Under the pieces are notes generated by a model, which was given only the letters and a program-made list of their open reading frames with translations, was not told where the DNA came from and did not search any database. A stretch of 64,000 nt of DNA, from contig NZ_VCMV01000003.1 in the NCBI RefSeq assembly GCF_008757455.1, forward strand, positions 1 through 64,000. Direction: 5' to 3'. Positions within the stretch are counted from its first letter, which is position 1, and every line of letters begins with the position of its first letter. The position numbers and the translations under genes were made by a program. This document shows, piece after piece, positions 57,286 through 64,000 of this stretch. Source of the stretch: Microvirga brassicacearum. GTDB lineage: Bacteria; Pseudomonadota; Alphaproteobacteria; Rhizobiales; Beijerinckiaceae.

Positions 57286-58755
57286 ATGACCCTGTCATCG
57301 ACGGCCGGCACCATCGTCCAGCTTTTGGCGGAAAAGATCTGCGCGTTCGACGCGCGCAGCCTCACGAAACGATCGATCGCGCAGGCGAGAACGTGCATAC
57401 TTGATACGGTCGGCGTGACGCTCGCGGGAATTCCCGAACCGTGCACGCAGATCCTGCTGAAAACGCCAGGGATTGCGGCGGCCCCTGGCTCGTCGCTGAT
57501 CTTCGGAAGCGCGCGTCGCACAAGCGCCCTCGATGCGACGCTGATCAATGGGACCGCTTCGCACGCGCTTGATTTCGACGACTTCAGCGGCGCGCTTGGC
57601 GGCCATCACTCGGTGCCGCTTGTGGCCATGCTGTTTGCTCTCGCCGAAGAAAGAGGGTCCACGGGCGAGGCGTTCATCTGTGCCTACGTGGTCGGGGTCG
57701 AAACCGAGATCAGGCTAGCGCGGGCGGTGAACTTTCACCATTACGACAAGGGTTGGCACCCCACTGCGACGCTCGGCACATTCGGCGCCGCTGCGGCGGC
57801 CGCCCGACTGCTCGATCTCGATCCGAGCAAGACCGCCATGGCGCTGTCGATCGCAGCGTCTCTGGCTAGCGGCATCAAGGCCAATTTCGGCACCATGACA
57901 AAGCCGCTGCATATCGGCCACAGCGCGCGCAACGGATTGCTCGCCGCATTGTTGGCCGAGGGCGGCTTCGAAGCAGCTGATGACGTGTTCGAGCACCATC
58001 AAGGTTTCCTGAATGTGTTCAACGGTCCCGGCACGTTCGATATCGAGAAGCTCTTCACGAACTGGGGCGAACCGTGGGAGATCGAGGCGACCTCCATCGG
58101 GCTCAAGCAGTTCCCCTGCTGCGGAAGCACGCATCCGGCGATCATGATGGCTCTTCAACTCCGACGTGAGGAGACGATCAACACCGAACAGATTGCACGC
58201 ATCGAAATCCTGCCGCATGGCCGGCGCCTGCGCCACACCGATACGCCTCAGCCGCAGACGTCGCTCGATGCCAAGTTCAGCGTTCAATACGTGGTCGCGC
58301 GCGCGCTCAAGGACGGCGCCGTCCGGCTCAAGGATTTCGAGGGAGACGCCCATTTCGATCCGGTGATCCGGCGCCTTCTCGACCTGACCGAGGCGAAACC
58401 TCATCCCGACATGGCGGACGATGCAGAAGAGCAATGGGGCGCCGAAGTCATCGTGACGCTCACGGACGGCCGCCGCGTCTCTCGACGTGTCGACAATCTT
58501 GTCGGGCGTGGCGGCGACAATCCAATGACCACCGACGAATTGTGGGAGAAGTTCAGCGATTGCGCGTCCCGTTCGCTTCCGCGGGAACAGATTGCCCCGC
58601 TGTTCGAACGTCTCGAGACCCTTGAATCCGTCAGTTCGATCGCGCAGGTAACCCGATTGCTTGAGGTCAGCGTATTGCACGAGGCGCCGGCAAAAAAAGT
58701 CGTGTTCGCGCCGCGAGGCGAACAGGAAGCGCCTGAAACAACCTGGGTTCCTTAA
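57286..58755 (+). CDS. MmgE/PrpD family protein (copy 3)
   Basis: A 489-residue protein: AEKICAFDARSLTKRSIAQARTCILDTVGVTLAGIPEPC, ALDATLINGTASHALDFDDFSGALGGHHSVPLVAMLFALAEE (H-A-L-D-F-D-D motif), GWHPTATLGTFGAAAAAARLLDL, GIKANFGTMTKPLHIGHSARNGLLAALLA, and FPCCGSTHPAIMMALQLRRE. It lies 25 bases after the TcuA-like gene and 73 before the D-2-hydroxyacid dehydrogenase gene. If TcuA yields cis-aconitate, this enzyme could dehydrate, hydrate or decarboxylate it; the family permits each. Differs well from the two other copies, so it is not a recent duplicate. Confidence 0.88.
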   Translation: MTLSSTAGTIVQLLAEKICAFDARSLTKRSIAQARTCILDTVGVTLAGIPEPCTQILLKTPGIAAAPGSSLIFGSARRTSALDATLINGTASHALDFDDFSGALGGHHSVPLVAMLFALAEERGSTGEAFICAYVVGVETEIRLARAVNFHHYDKGWHPTATLGTFGAAAAAARLLDLDPSKTAMALSIAASLASGIKANFGTMTKPLHIGHSARNGLLAALLAEGGFEAADDVFEHHQGFLNVFNGPGTFDIEKLFTNWGEPWEIEATSIGLKQFPCCGSTHPAIMMALQLRREETINTEQIARIEILPHGRRLRHTDTPQPQTSLDAKFSVQYVVARALKDGAVRLKDFEGDAHFDPVIRRLLDLTEAKPHPDMADDAEEQWGAEVIVTLTDGRRVSRRVDNLVGRGGDNPMTTDELWEKFSDCASRSLPREQIAPLFERLETLESVSSIAQVTRLLEVSVLHEAPAKKVVFAPRGEQEAPETTWVP

Positions 58756-58828
58756 GGCCGGTGCGGATCGACGAAAAGATCGCGTGCGAGGATGTAACCC
58801 CGCCGCCACAGCACCTGGAGGAATGGAA

Positions 58829-59776
58829 ATGCGTCTCGCCGTGCTCGACGACTATCAGGCCGCCACGACACAGATTGTCGATTGGTCGCCACTCGGTGAC
58901 GTGACGGTGGTTCCGTTCACGGATCACGTTCATGATGAGGACGGACTTGTCGCGCGCCTGAGCGATTTCGACGTCGTCATGCGAATTCGCGAACGCACCG
59001 AATTTCCCCGCTCTGTTCTTGAACGATTGCCGCGGCTGAAGCTCCTTCTCGCCACCGGCATGCGCAATGCCAGATCGATCGACATGGCGGCAGCGAAGGA
59101 ACTCGGCATCACCGTGTGCGGGACCGAGGTGCACCCGCATACGACGGTGGAGCTTGTCTGGGGGATGATCCTTTCGCTTTTCCGGCGCATTCCACAGGAG
59201 GCTGGCTCCTTGCGCGCCGGCGGATGGCAGGTCGGTCTGGGAACCGGTCTTCAGGGCAAGAGGCTGGGAATCGTCGGTCTTGGTTCGATGGGAGTGCCGG
59301 TCTCTCGGGTCGGGCACGCGCTTGGCATGAAGGTCGCGGCGTGGAGCCCCAATCTCACACCAGAGCGGACCGCCGGACACCAGGTCGCATGCGTGTCGAA
59401 GGCGGATCTCTTCGCAGGGTCCGATGTGGTGACGCTCCACATGCCGGACACGGATGCAACCCAGGGGATCGTCGGCGCGACCGAGATCGCCGCCATGCGA
59501 AGCTCCGCCTATTTCATCAACACGTCGCGGCCGAACCTCGTCGATCAGAATGCGTTGATCGACGCATTGCTTCACGGCCGCATTGCCGGCGCCGGGGTCG
59601 ATGTGTTCGATATTGAGCCGCTGCCGCAGAACCACCCGTACCGCTGGCTGCCGAACGTCCTCGCGACGCCGCATATAGGTTTCGTCACAAGCGAGAATTA
59701 TCGCGTCTTTTTCGAGCAATCGCTGGAGAACGCTGCCGCGTACCTGCGAGGAGCGCCCATTCGGGTGATCGGGTAG
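58829..59776 (+). CDS. D-2-hydroxyacid dehydrogenase (NAD-dependent), intact copy
   Basis: A 315-residue protein. MRLAVLDDYQAATTQIVDWS opens the substrate half. The NAD Rossmann motif is LGIVGLGSMGVPVSRVGHALGMKVAAWSPN, the catalytic Arg lies in FINTSRPNLVDQ, Glu in VFDIEPLP, and His in LATPHIGFVT. It reduces 2-keto acids or oxidises D-2-hydroxy acids. Start ATG 58829 with CTGGAGGAATGGAA mirrors the ribosome site of the frameshifted paralogue at 39125-40137; an upstream extension to 58661 would run through the end of MmgE copy 3. It is followed by an aldolase gene. Confidence 0.9.
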   Translation: MRLAVLDDYQAATTQIVDWSPLGDVTVVPFTDHVHDEDGLVARLSDFDVVMRIRERTEFPRSVLERLPRLKLLLATGMRNARSIDMAAAKELGITVCGTEVHPHTTVELVWGMILSLFRRIPQEAGSLRAGGWQVGLGTGLQGKRLGIVGLGSMGVPVSRVGHALGMKVAAWSPNLTPERTAGHQVACVSKADLFAGSDVVTLHMPDTDATQGIVGATEIAAMRSSAYFINTSRPNLVDQNALIDALLHGRIAGAGVDVFDIEPLPQNHPYRWLPNVLATPHIGFVTSENYRVFFEQSLENAAAYLRGAPIRVIG

Positions 59777-59862
59777 AACGTCTCGTCCCCGCGTGCGCAA
59801 GTGGCATGAGCAAGTGCCAGAAAGGCTCTAGTCTCCCGAGATAAAATCGGTAGGATCCGGCC

Positions 59863-60507
59863 ATGAACGCTCATACCGCCTCACTTCGCGCTTATGCGCG
59901 GCTTGCGCCTGTCATTCCTGTCGTCACGATCGAGGATGCCCGTCTGAGCATCGACCTCGCCCACACCCTTGTGGCGGCCGGGCTGCCTGTAATCGAAATC
60001 ACGCTTCGGACCCCGGCGGCACTTGACGCGATCGCTGCCATCGCCAAAGCTGTGCCCGATGCGGTGGTGGCCGCCGGGACGGTGTTGCACAAGAGCCAGA
60101 TCACTGAAGTCATCGACGCGGGGGCGAAGTTCATTGTGACGCCGGGCACGCCGGTGCAACTGGCCGAAGATCTTGCGGCTGCGTCGATTCCGGTGATGCC
60201 CGGGTGCTCGACAGTGTCGGAAGCCCTGACGCTTGCGGCGATGGGGTTCGAGATCCTCAAGTTCTTTCCGGCCGCGATATCCGGCGGCGCAGCTTGGCTG
60301 AAATCCGTCCATGGGCCGCTGCAGACAATTTCATTCTGTCCGACGGGCGGGATCGATCTGGCGAGCGCCCCATCCTATCTGACGCTCGCGAATGTTGTTT
60401 GCGTCGGCGGAACCTGGATCACGCCGATGGATGCGTTACGCGCGGCGGACTTTGTGCGGATCGGAAAGCTCGCCTCCGAAGCAGCGACCCTGCGCCCTCA
60501 AAGCTGA
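59863..60507 (+). CDS. KDPG/KHG aldolase (2-dehydro-3-deoxy-6-phosphogluconate / 4-hydroxy-2-oxoglutarate aldolase)
   Basis: A 214-residue class I aldolase. VIPVVTIEDARLSIDLAHTLVAAGLPVIEITLRTP (Glu45), AAGTVLHKSQITEVIDAGAKFIVTPGT, and the Schiff-base Lys in GFEILKFFPAAISGG (Lys133) followed by PTGGIDLASAPSYL are all in place. It cleaves KDPG to pyruvate and glyceraldehyde-3-phosphate or KHG to pyruvate and glyoxylate. Next to a hydroxyacid dehydrogenase and not far from a sugar-acid dehydratase (62.2 kb), it may close a pathway to pyruvate. It starts 86 bases after the dehydrogenase. Confidence 0.92.
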   Translation: MNAHTASLRAYARLAPVIPVVTIEDARLSIDLAHTLVAAGLPVIEITLRTPAALDAIAAIAKAVPDAVVAAGTVLHKSQITEVIDAGAKFIVTPGTPVQLAEDLAAASIPVMPGCSTVSEALTLAAMGFEILKFFPAAISGGAAWLKSVHGPLQTISFCPTGGIDLASAPSYLTLANVVCVGGTWITPMDALRAADFVRIGKLASEAATLRPQS

Positions 60508-60570
60508 ACCATTCGCCGTTCCTCTCGTTGTGTTCAGGAAGCCGCGCACGGGTCTGAACGGGAGGGCAGG

Positions 60571-61350
60571 ATGGTCAATTATAAGAAACTTCTGGATGCG
60601 GTGCTGGGCTCGATCGGCCGGACCGATCCTTCCGGATCCATCGGCGATGCGGCAGCCGGCTTTGGCAAACAGGTCGATCAGGCGGTTGATCGCGTCAAGG
60701 GACAGTCTCCCGACCAGCTTCTCCAGAAGGCCAAGAACCTCGTCGCGCAGCACCCGGGCTTGACGCAGGCGGCTCTTGTGGGTCTCGCGGGCCTCATGTT
60801 CAAGAACCGCAAGGGCGGTTTGTCGAGCGGGCTTGTGAAGCTCGGCGGTCTCGCGGTGATTGGTGCGCTTGCTTACAAGGCGATCCAGAGCCGCACGGCG
60901 CCGGTGACAGCCGGTGGTGCGCCATCCCAAGGGTTGGACGCCGACGATTTCGAGGCCGCCGCCGGCACGCGTTTCCATCCGGTGTCGCAGACCGAGGATG
61001 ATGCGCTTCTTCTCCTGCGCACAATGATCGCGGCCGCCTCGGCGGACGGCAAGATTGACGAACTGGAGCGCGCACGGATCGTCAAGGGAATGGCCGAGGC
61101 GGGAATCGATCCTCAGTCGAGTCAGTGGCTTGAGGACGAGATGGCATCCCCGGCCGATGTCGACACCCTTGCGGAACCGGTAAACGATCGCGAGACAGCC
61201 TCGCAGGTCTATGCGGCGGCGCGCATTACCATCGATCCGGACACGCTCCAGGAACGTGAATTCCTACGGCGGCTGGCGGAGGCGCTCGACCTCGACGAGC
61301 CTCTGCTGAGGGAGATCGATGCCGCGGTGGCGGCACTTCGAAAGCATTGA
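60571..61350 (+). CDS. DUF533/TerB-domain membrane-associated protein (YebE-like)
   Basis: A 259-residue protein. KLLDAVLGSIGR and GKQVDQAVDRVKGQSPDQLLQKAKNLV come first, followed by a hydrophobic Gly/Ala segment (about residues 70-110: LVGLAGLMFKNRKGG, VKLGGLAVIGALAYKAIQSR). The helical TerB-like domain holds LLLRTMIAAASADGKIDELERARIV, QSSQWLEDEMASPAD and EFLRRLAEALDLDEPLLREIDAAV. The D-G-x-I-D-x-x-E-x-x-x-I motif is that of TerB/DUF533, which binds divalent metal. Physiological role unknown. It is not related to the neighbouring catabolic genes. Confidence 0.85.
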   Translation: MVNYKKLLDAVLGSIGRTDPSGSIGDAAAGFGKQVDQAVDRVKGQSPDQLLQKAKNLVAQHPGLTQAALVGLAGLMFKNRKGGLSSGLVKLGGLAVIGALAYKAIQSRTAPVTAGGAPSQGLDADDFEAAAGTRFHPVSQTEDDALLLLRTMIAAASADGKIDELERARIVKGMAEAGIDPQSSQWLEDEMASPADVDTLAEPVNDRETASQVYAAARITIDPDTLQEREFLRRLAEALDLDEPLLREIDAAVAALRKH

Positions 61351-61402
61351 CGACGCGCTCCGCCGATTGACCAGCAGAGCGAGGCGCTTCGTCGCGCACG
61401 AA

Positions 61403-62003
61403 TTAACGGGCCTCGTCGCCGCCCATCGATTTGATCCTCTCGTAGAGGATGGTGGTCTGTCCCCCGTCGCGCTCATCGTATCGCTTTCCGAGCAGGAACC
61501 CAAGCTCGGGGGAGTAGAGGTCGGTGTCCTGATCGGTGACGCGCCCTTCCGCATTCATGAAGCGATTGCGAATGACCAGAACCTCATACGAACACGATCC
61601 GATCCGGATGTGCTCCTGCCCCGTGACGGTGAGCTCGAGGGAAACGGAAGCGCCCACCCTTTCCGGGTTGAGAGGGAGCGTAGGTCAGCGCCCGACGCGT
61701 TTTGACGGCGAGCGGGAAGATCGTGCGAAGGTCCGACAGCGGGATATTGATGCTTCGTGCGCTGTCGTCGAACCGGCTGACGGGAAAGAGGCCGCGAAAA
61801 TAGATCACATCCTGCTTTTTCCCGCCCGGATAGACATTTGTCACGTGCACGAAATGGTCAGAAGCCGGTCGGACCTCCGCCTTGGTGCCTTTCCGTTCCA
61901 GCACGAAACCGGCCCTGGCTGCCCGTGCGTCGGGGCAATCGGCGGCAAGCGCGGGCTGCAGGATGCCGCAGCTGACAGATAGGAGAAGAGAAAAGCGGAG
62001 CAT
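61403..62003 (-). pseudogene. Exported hypothetical protein, frameshifted
   Basis: The first frame reads MLRFSLLLSVSCGILQPALA (signal peptide) then ADCPDARAARAGFVLERKG, DVIYFRGLFPVSRFDDSARSINIPLSDLRTIFP and RRALTYAPSQPGK. There the coherent reading moves to another frame, VGASVSLELTVTGQEHIRIGS, NRFMNAEGRVTDQDTDLYSP and YERIKSMGG. One extra G in AAAGGG (about 61658-61664), or two lost bases, explains it. Joined, it is a secreted protein of about 195 residues with a beta-rich fold. Not recognised. It is convergent with the DUF533 gene and divergent from the dehydratase gene. Confidence 0.6.
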
Positions 62004-62187
62004 TCTGCGAGGCCGTTCATCAAAGTTTTTATCTAAGCGTTCATCATAATCGAACTGAATTACAAAAGCAACTTTATTGCCTTTGCGATCGGCACGCCTC
62101 TATCTTCCAGCAACACGGTTGATTTACGCGGCCTGAGCGAGTGAAATCGACAGGACTCCACGAGCGGCGAATTGAAAGGAACGACGA

Positions 62188-63993
62188 ATGGCTGACAGGC
62201 TCCTCAAACGTACGCCAGATCAGCTTCGTTCCCGACTCTGGTTCGACAACCCGGACAATCCGGGCATGACGGCCCTCTACCTTGAGCGCTATCTGAATTA
62301 CGGCCTCACCAGCAAGGAACTGCAGGGCAAGAAGCCGATCATCGGCATCGCTCAAACCGGCTCCGACCTTGCCCCTTGCAATCGTCACCATCTCGAACTG
62401 GCCAAGCGCGTTCGGGAGGGAATTACGGCTGCGGGTGGTGTGGCGTTCGAGTTCCCGTGCCATCCGATCCAGGAAACCGGAAAGCGGCCGACGGCAGCGC
62501 TCGACCGGAACCTCGCCTATCTGTCTCTGGTGGAGGTCCTCTACGGTTATCCGCTCGATGGCGTGGTCCTTCTGACCGGTTGCGACAAGACCATGCCGGC
62601 GTGTCTGATGGCCGCCGCGACCGTGAACATTCCGGCGATCTCCCTCAATGTCGGGCCGATGCTGAACGGATGGCATCACGGGGAACGCACGGGCTCGGGC
62701 ACAGTCGTCTGGAAAGCGCGCGAGCGGCACGCGGCGGGCGATATCGACTATCAGCAATTCATCGATATCGTCGGATCCTCCGCCCCGTCCGTCGGGCATT
62801 GCAATACCATGGGCACCGCATCGACCATGAACGCGCTGGCGGAGGCGCTCGGGATGGCTTTGACGGGTTCCGCGGCCATTCCAGCGCCTTACCGCGAACG
62901 TGGACAGATGGCCTATGAGACAGGCAAGCGCATCGTCGATATGGTGTGGGAGGACCTGAAGCCCTCCGACCTTCTCACGCGGGAGGCCTTCGAGAACGCC
63001 ATCGTGGTGAATGCGGCCATCGGCGGATCGACCAACGCACCGGTCCACATCAATGCCATCGCCAAGCATGTCGGCGTCGAACTGGATTGCGACGATTGGG
63101 AGCGGATCGGTTTCGAGATCCCGCTGCTTGTGAATATGCAGCCAGCCGGTGCCTATCTCGGCGAGGAATATTTCAGGGCGGGTGGTCTGCCGGCCGTGCT
63201 TGCCGAACTGATTGGCGCCGGCAAGATCCACGAAGATGCGTTGACCTGCACGGGCCGCACGATCGGCGAGGATTGCCGCGGCAAGTTCACGTGGGATCAC
63301 GATGTGATTCGATCCTACGACAACCCGTTGAAGGAGAAAGCCGGCTTCCTGAATCTGAAGGGCACGCTGTTCGATTCCGCGATCATGAAGACAAGTGTGA
63401 TCAGCCCGGAATTTCAGGAGCGCTATCTCAACAACCCGAAAGATCCCAATGCTTTCGAGGGTCGCGTCGTGGTGTTCGATGGGCCCGAGGATTACCACCA
63501 CCGCATCGACGACCCGTCCCTTGAGATCGACGACCAGACGGTCCTGATCATGCGCGGAGCAGGACCCATCGGCTATCCGGGCGCGGCGGAGGTCGTCAAC
63601 ATGCAGCCCCCAGCCGCCCTGATCCGCAAGGGCGTGCTCTCGCTTCCCTGCATCGGCGACGGACGGCAATCCGGCACCTCGGCAACGCCCTCTATTCTCA
63701 ACGCATCGCCGGAGGCCGCTCTCGGTGGAGGTCTCGCCCTGTTGCAGACAGGCGACCGCATCCGCGTCGATCTCAATAAGCGGCGAGCCGATATCCTGCT
63801 GCCCGAAGAGGAATTGCAGCGCAGGCGCGAGGAGCTCAAGGCGAAGGGCGGATATCCCTATCCGGCAAGCCAGACTCCCTGGCAGGAGATCCAGCGCAGC
63901 ATGGTCGATCAGCTTTCCGAAGGCATGGTTTTGAAGCCGGCGGTCAAATACCAGAAAGTCGCGCAAGGCTCCATGCCCCGCGACAACCATTAG
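62188..63993 (+). CDS. IlvD/Edd family sugar-acid dehydratase
   Basis: A 601-residue protein. The three Fe-S cluster cysteines are visible as [13 protein letters not shown] (Cys64), [16 protein letters not shown] (Cys132) and [27 protein letters not shown] (Cys205), with spacings of 68 and 73 as in sugar-acid dehydratases that bear a [2Fe-2S] cluster. [19 protein letters not shown], the substrate motif [21 protein letters not shown] and the end [21 protein letters not shown] follow. Compared with IlvD it fits L-arabinonate/D-xylonate/D-gluconate-type dehydratases (about 580-600 residues). It gives 2-keto-3-deoxy acids, which the KDPG aldolase or hydroxyacid dehydrogenase nearby could use. AAAGGAACGACG precedes ATG 62188; the stop is inside the window. 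Confidence 0.92.
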   Translation: MADRLLKRTPDQLRSRLWFDNPDNPGMTALYLERYLNYGLTSKELQGKKPIIGIAQTGSDLAPCNRHHLELAKRVREGITAAGGVAFEFPCHPIQETGKRPTAALDRNLAYLSLVEVLYGYPLDGVVLLTGCDKTMPACLMAAATVNIPAISLNVGPMLNGWHHGERTGSGTVVWKARERHAAGDIDYQQFIDIVGSSAPSVGHCNTMGTASTMNALAEALGMALTGSAAIPAPYRERGQMAYETGKRIVDMVWEDLKPSDLLTREAFENAIVVNAAIGGSTNAPVHINAIAKHVGVELDCDDWERIGFEIPLLVNMQPAGAYLGEEYFRAGGLPAVLAELIGAGKIHEDALTCTGRTIGEDCRGKFTWDHDVIRSYDNPLKEKAGFLNLKGTLFDSAIMKTSVISPEFQERYLNNPKDPNAFEGRVVVFDGPEDYHHRIDDPSLEIDDQTVLIMRGAGPIGYPGAAEVVNMQPPAALIRKGVLSLPCIGDGRQSGTSATPSILNASPEAALGGGLALLQTGDRIRVDLNKRRADILLPEEELQRRREELKAKGGYPYPASQTPWQEIQRSMVDQLSEGMVLKPAVKYQKVAQGSMPRDNH

Positions 63994-64000
63994 AGTCGGA

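Noticed and set aside
62074-63990. 638-codon minus-strand frame opposite the dehydratase gene
   Set aside because: The plus strand has a full IlvD/Edd protein with all three cluster cysteines. The minus frame has no recognisable domain and no start context.
1-64000. tRNA, rRNA, riboswitch or transposase genes
   Set aside because: I looked for cloverleaf ends, conserved rRNA strings, known riboswitch cores and DDE transposase motifs by eye and found none that hold. A covariance-model search would be decisive.

Overview
The window is GC-rich with dense, mostly short-gap operons. Its gene families point to an alphaproteobacterium, most likely of the Hyphomicrobiales (Rhizobiales): long PATR autotransporters, HDLRQP-type hybrid kinases, GntR/FCD-controlled organic-acid operons, and HWY/CC small exported proteins. 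That assignment is inferred from gene content, not from a marker gene. I found no rRNA, tRNA, CRISPR array or intact insertion sequence.

Region 1 (1-20 kb) is accessory and partly decayed. It holds a frameshifted arylsulfatase 3' end, DUF202 and DUF1622 membrane proteins, a truncated autotransporter barrel joined to the DUF1622 gene, a small Arg/Gly-rich exported protein, and a run of housekeeping or stress enzymes (VOC protein, disulfide oxidoreductase, DJ-1/PfpI protein, Tat-exported epoxide hydrolase, acetyltransferase). An ArsR/AHSA1 pair follows with its own operator, then two DUF1801 proteins separated by a relic of a second ArsR tail, a two-gene YibI/YibH-like membrane-fusion module, a full-length PATR autotransporter, a hybrid histidine kinase divergent from a NarL-type regulator, and a formylglycine-generating enzyme (the sulfatase activator) preceded by a MoxR relic.

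Region 2 (20-29 kb) is a complete kdp potassium-uptake operon on the minus strand: a 27-residue membrane peptide, kdpF, A, B, C, D and E. A CxxC peroxidase-like gene lies just upstream.

Region 3 (29-38 kb) is the most unusual part. Three extremely Asp-rich proteins (30.2, 31.2 and 37.1 kb) flank a type I secretion ABC transporter and its HlyD adaptor, an exported alpha/beta hydrolase and a LuxR regulator whose receiver domain has lost its phospho-acceptor. One of the Asp-rich proteins has Asp at nearly every second residue (57 of 125). Another is built of roughly 27-31-residue strand-turn repeats. All three end in acidic/hydrophobic tails of the kind used for type I export. I propose an undescribed type I-exported poly-(X-Asp) system.

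Region 4 (38-64 kb) is a catabolic island for polycarboxylic or hydroxy acids. It contains a PrpF-type tautomerase/isomerase, three MmgE/PrpD proteins, a PEP-mutase/isocitrate-lyase-type lyase, a binding-protein ABC importer, an Ldh2-type dehydrogenase, DUF4387 plus AtuA-like proteins, an RraA/HMG-aldolase-like protein, a TcuA-like FAD dehydrogenase, two paralogous D-2-hydroxyacid dehydrogenases (one frameshifted), a KDPG/KHG aldolase and an IlvD/Edd-type dehydratase. A pair of short chromate-transporter-family proteins is translationally coupled to prpF-mmgE. Two GntR/FCD regulators sit inside, and two different palindromic motifs each occur twice at the divergent promoters, which suggests a two-regulator circuit.

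At least five reading-frame breaks occur in otherwise well conserved genes, so either genuine decay or assembly indels must be considered throughout.
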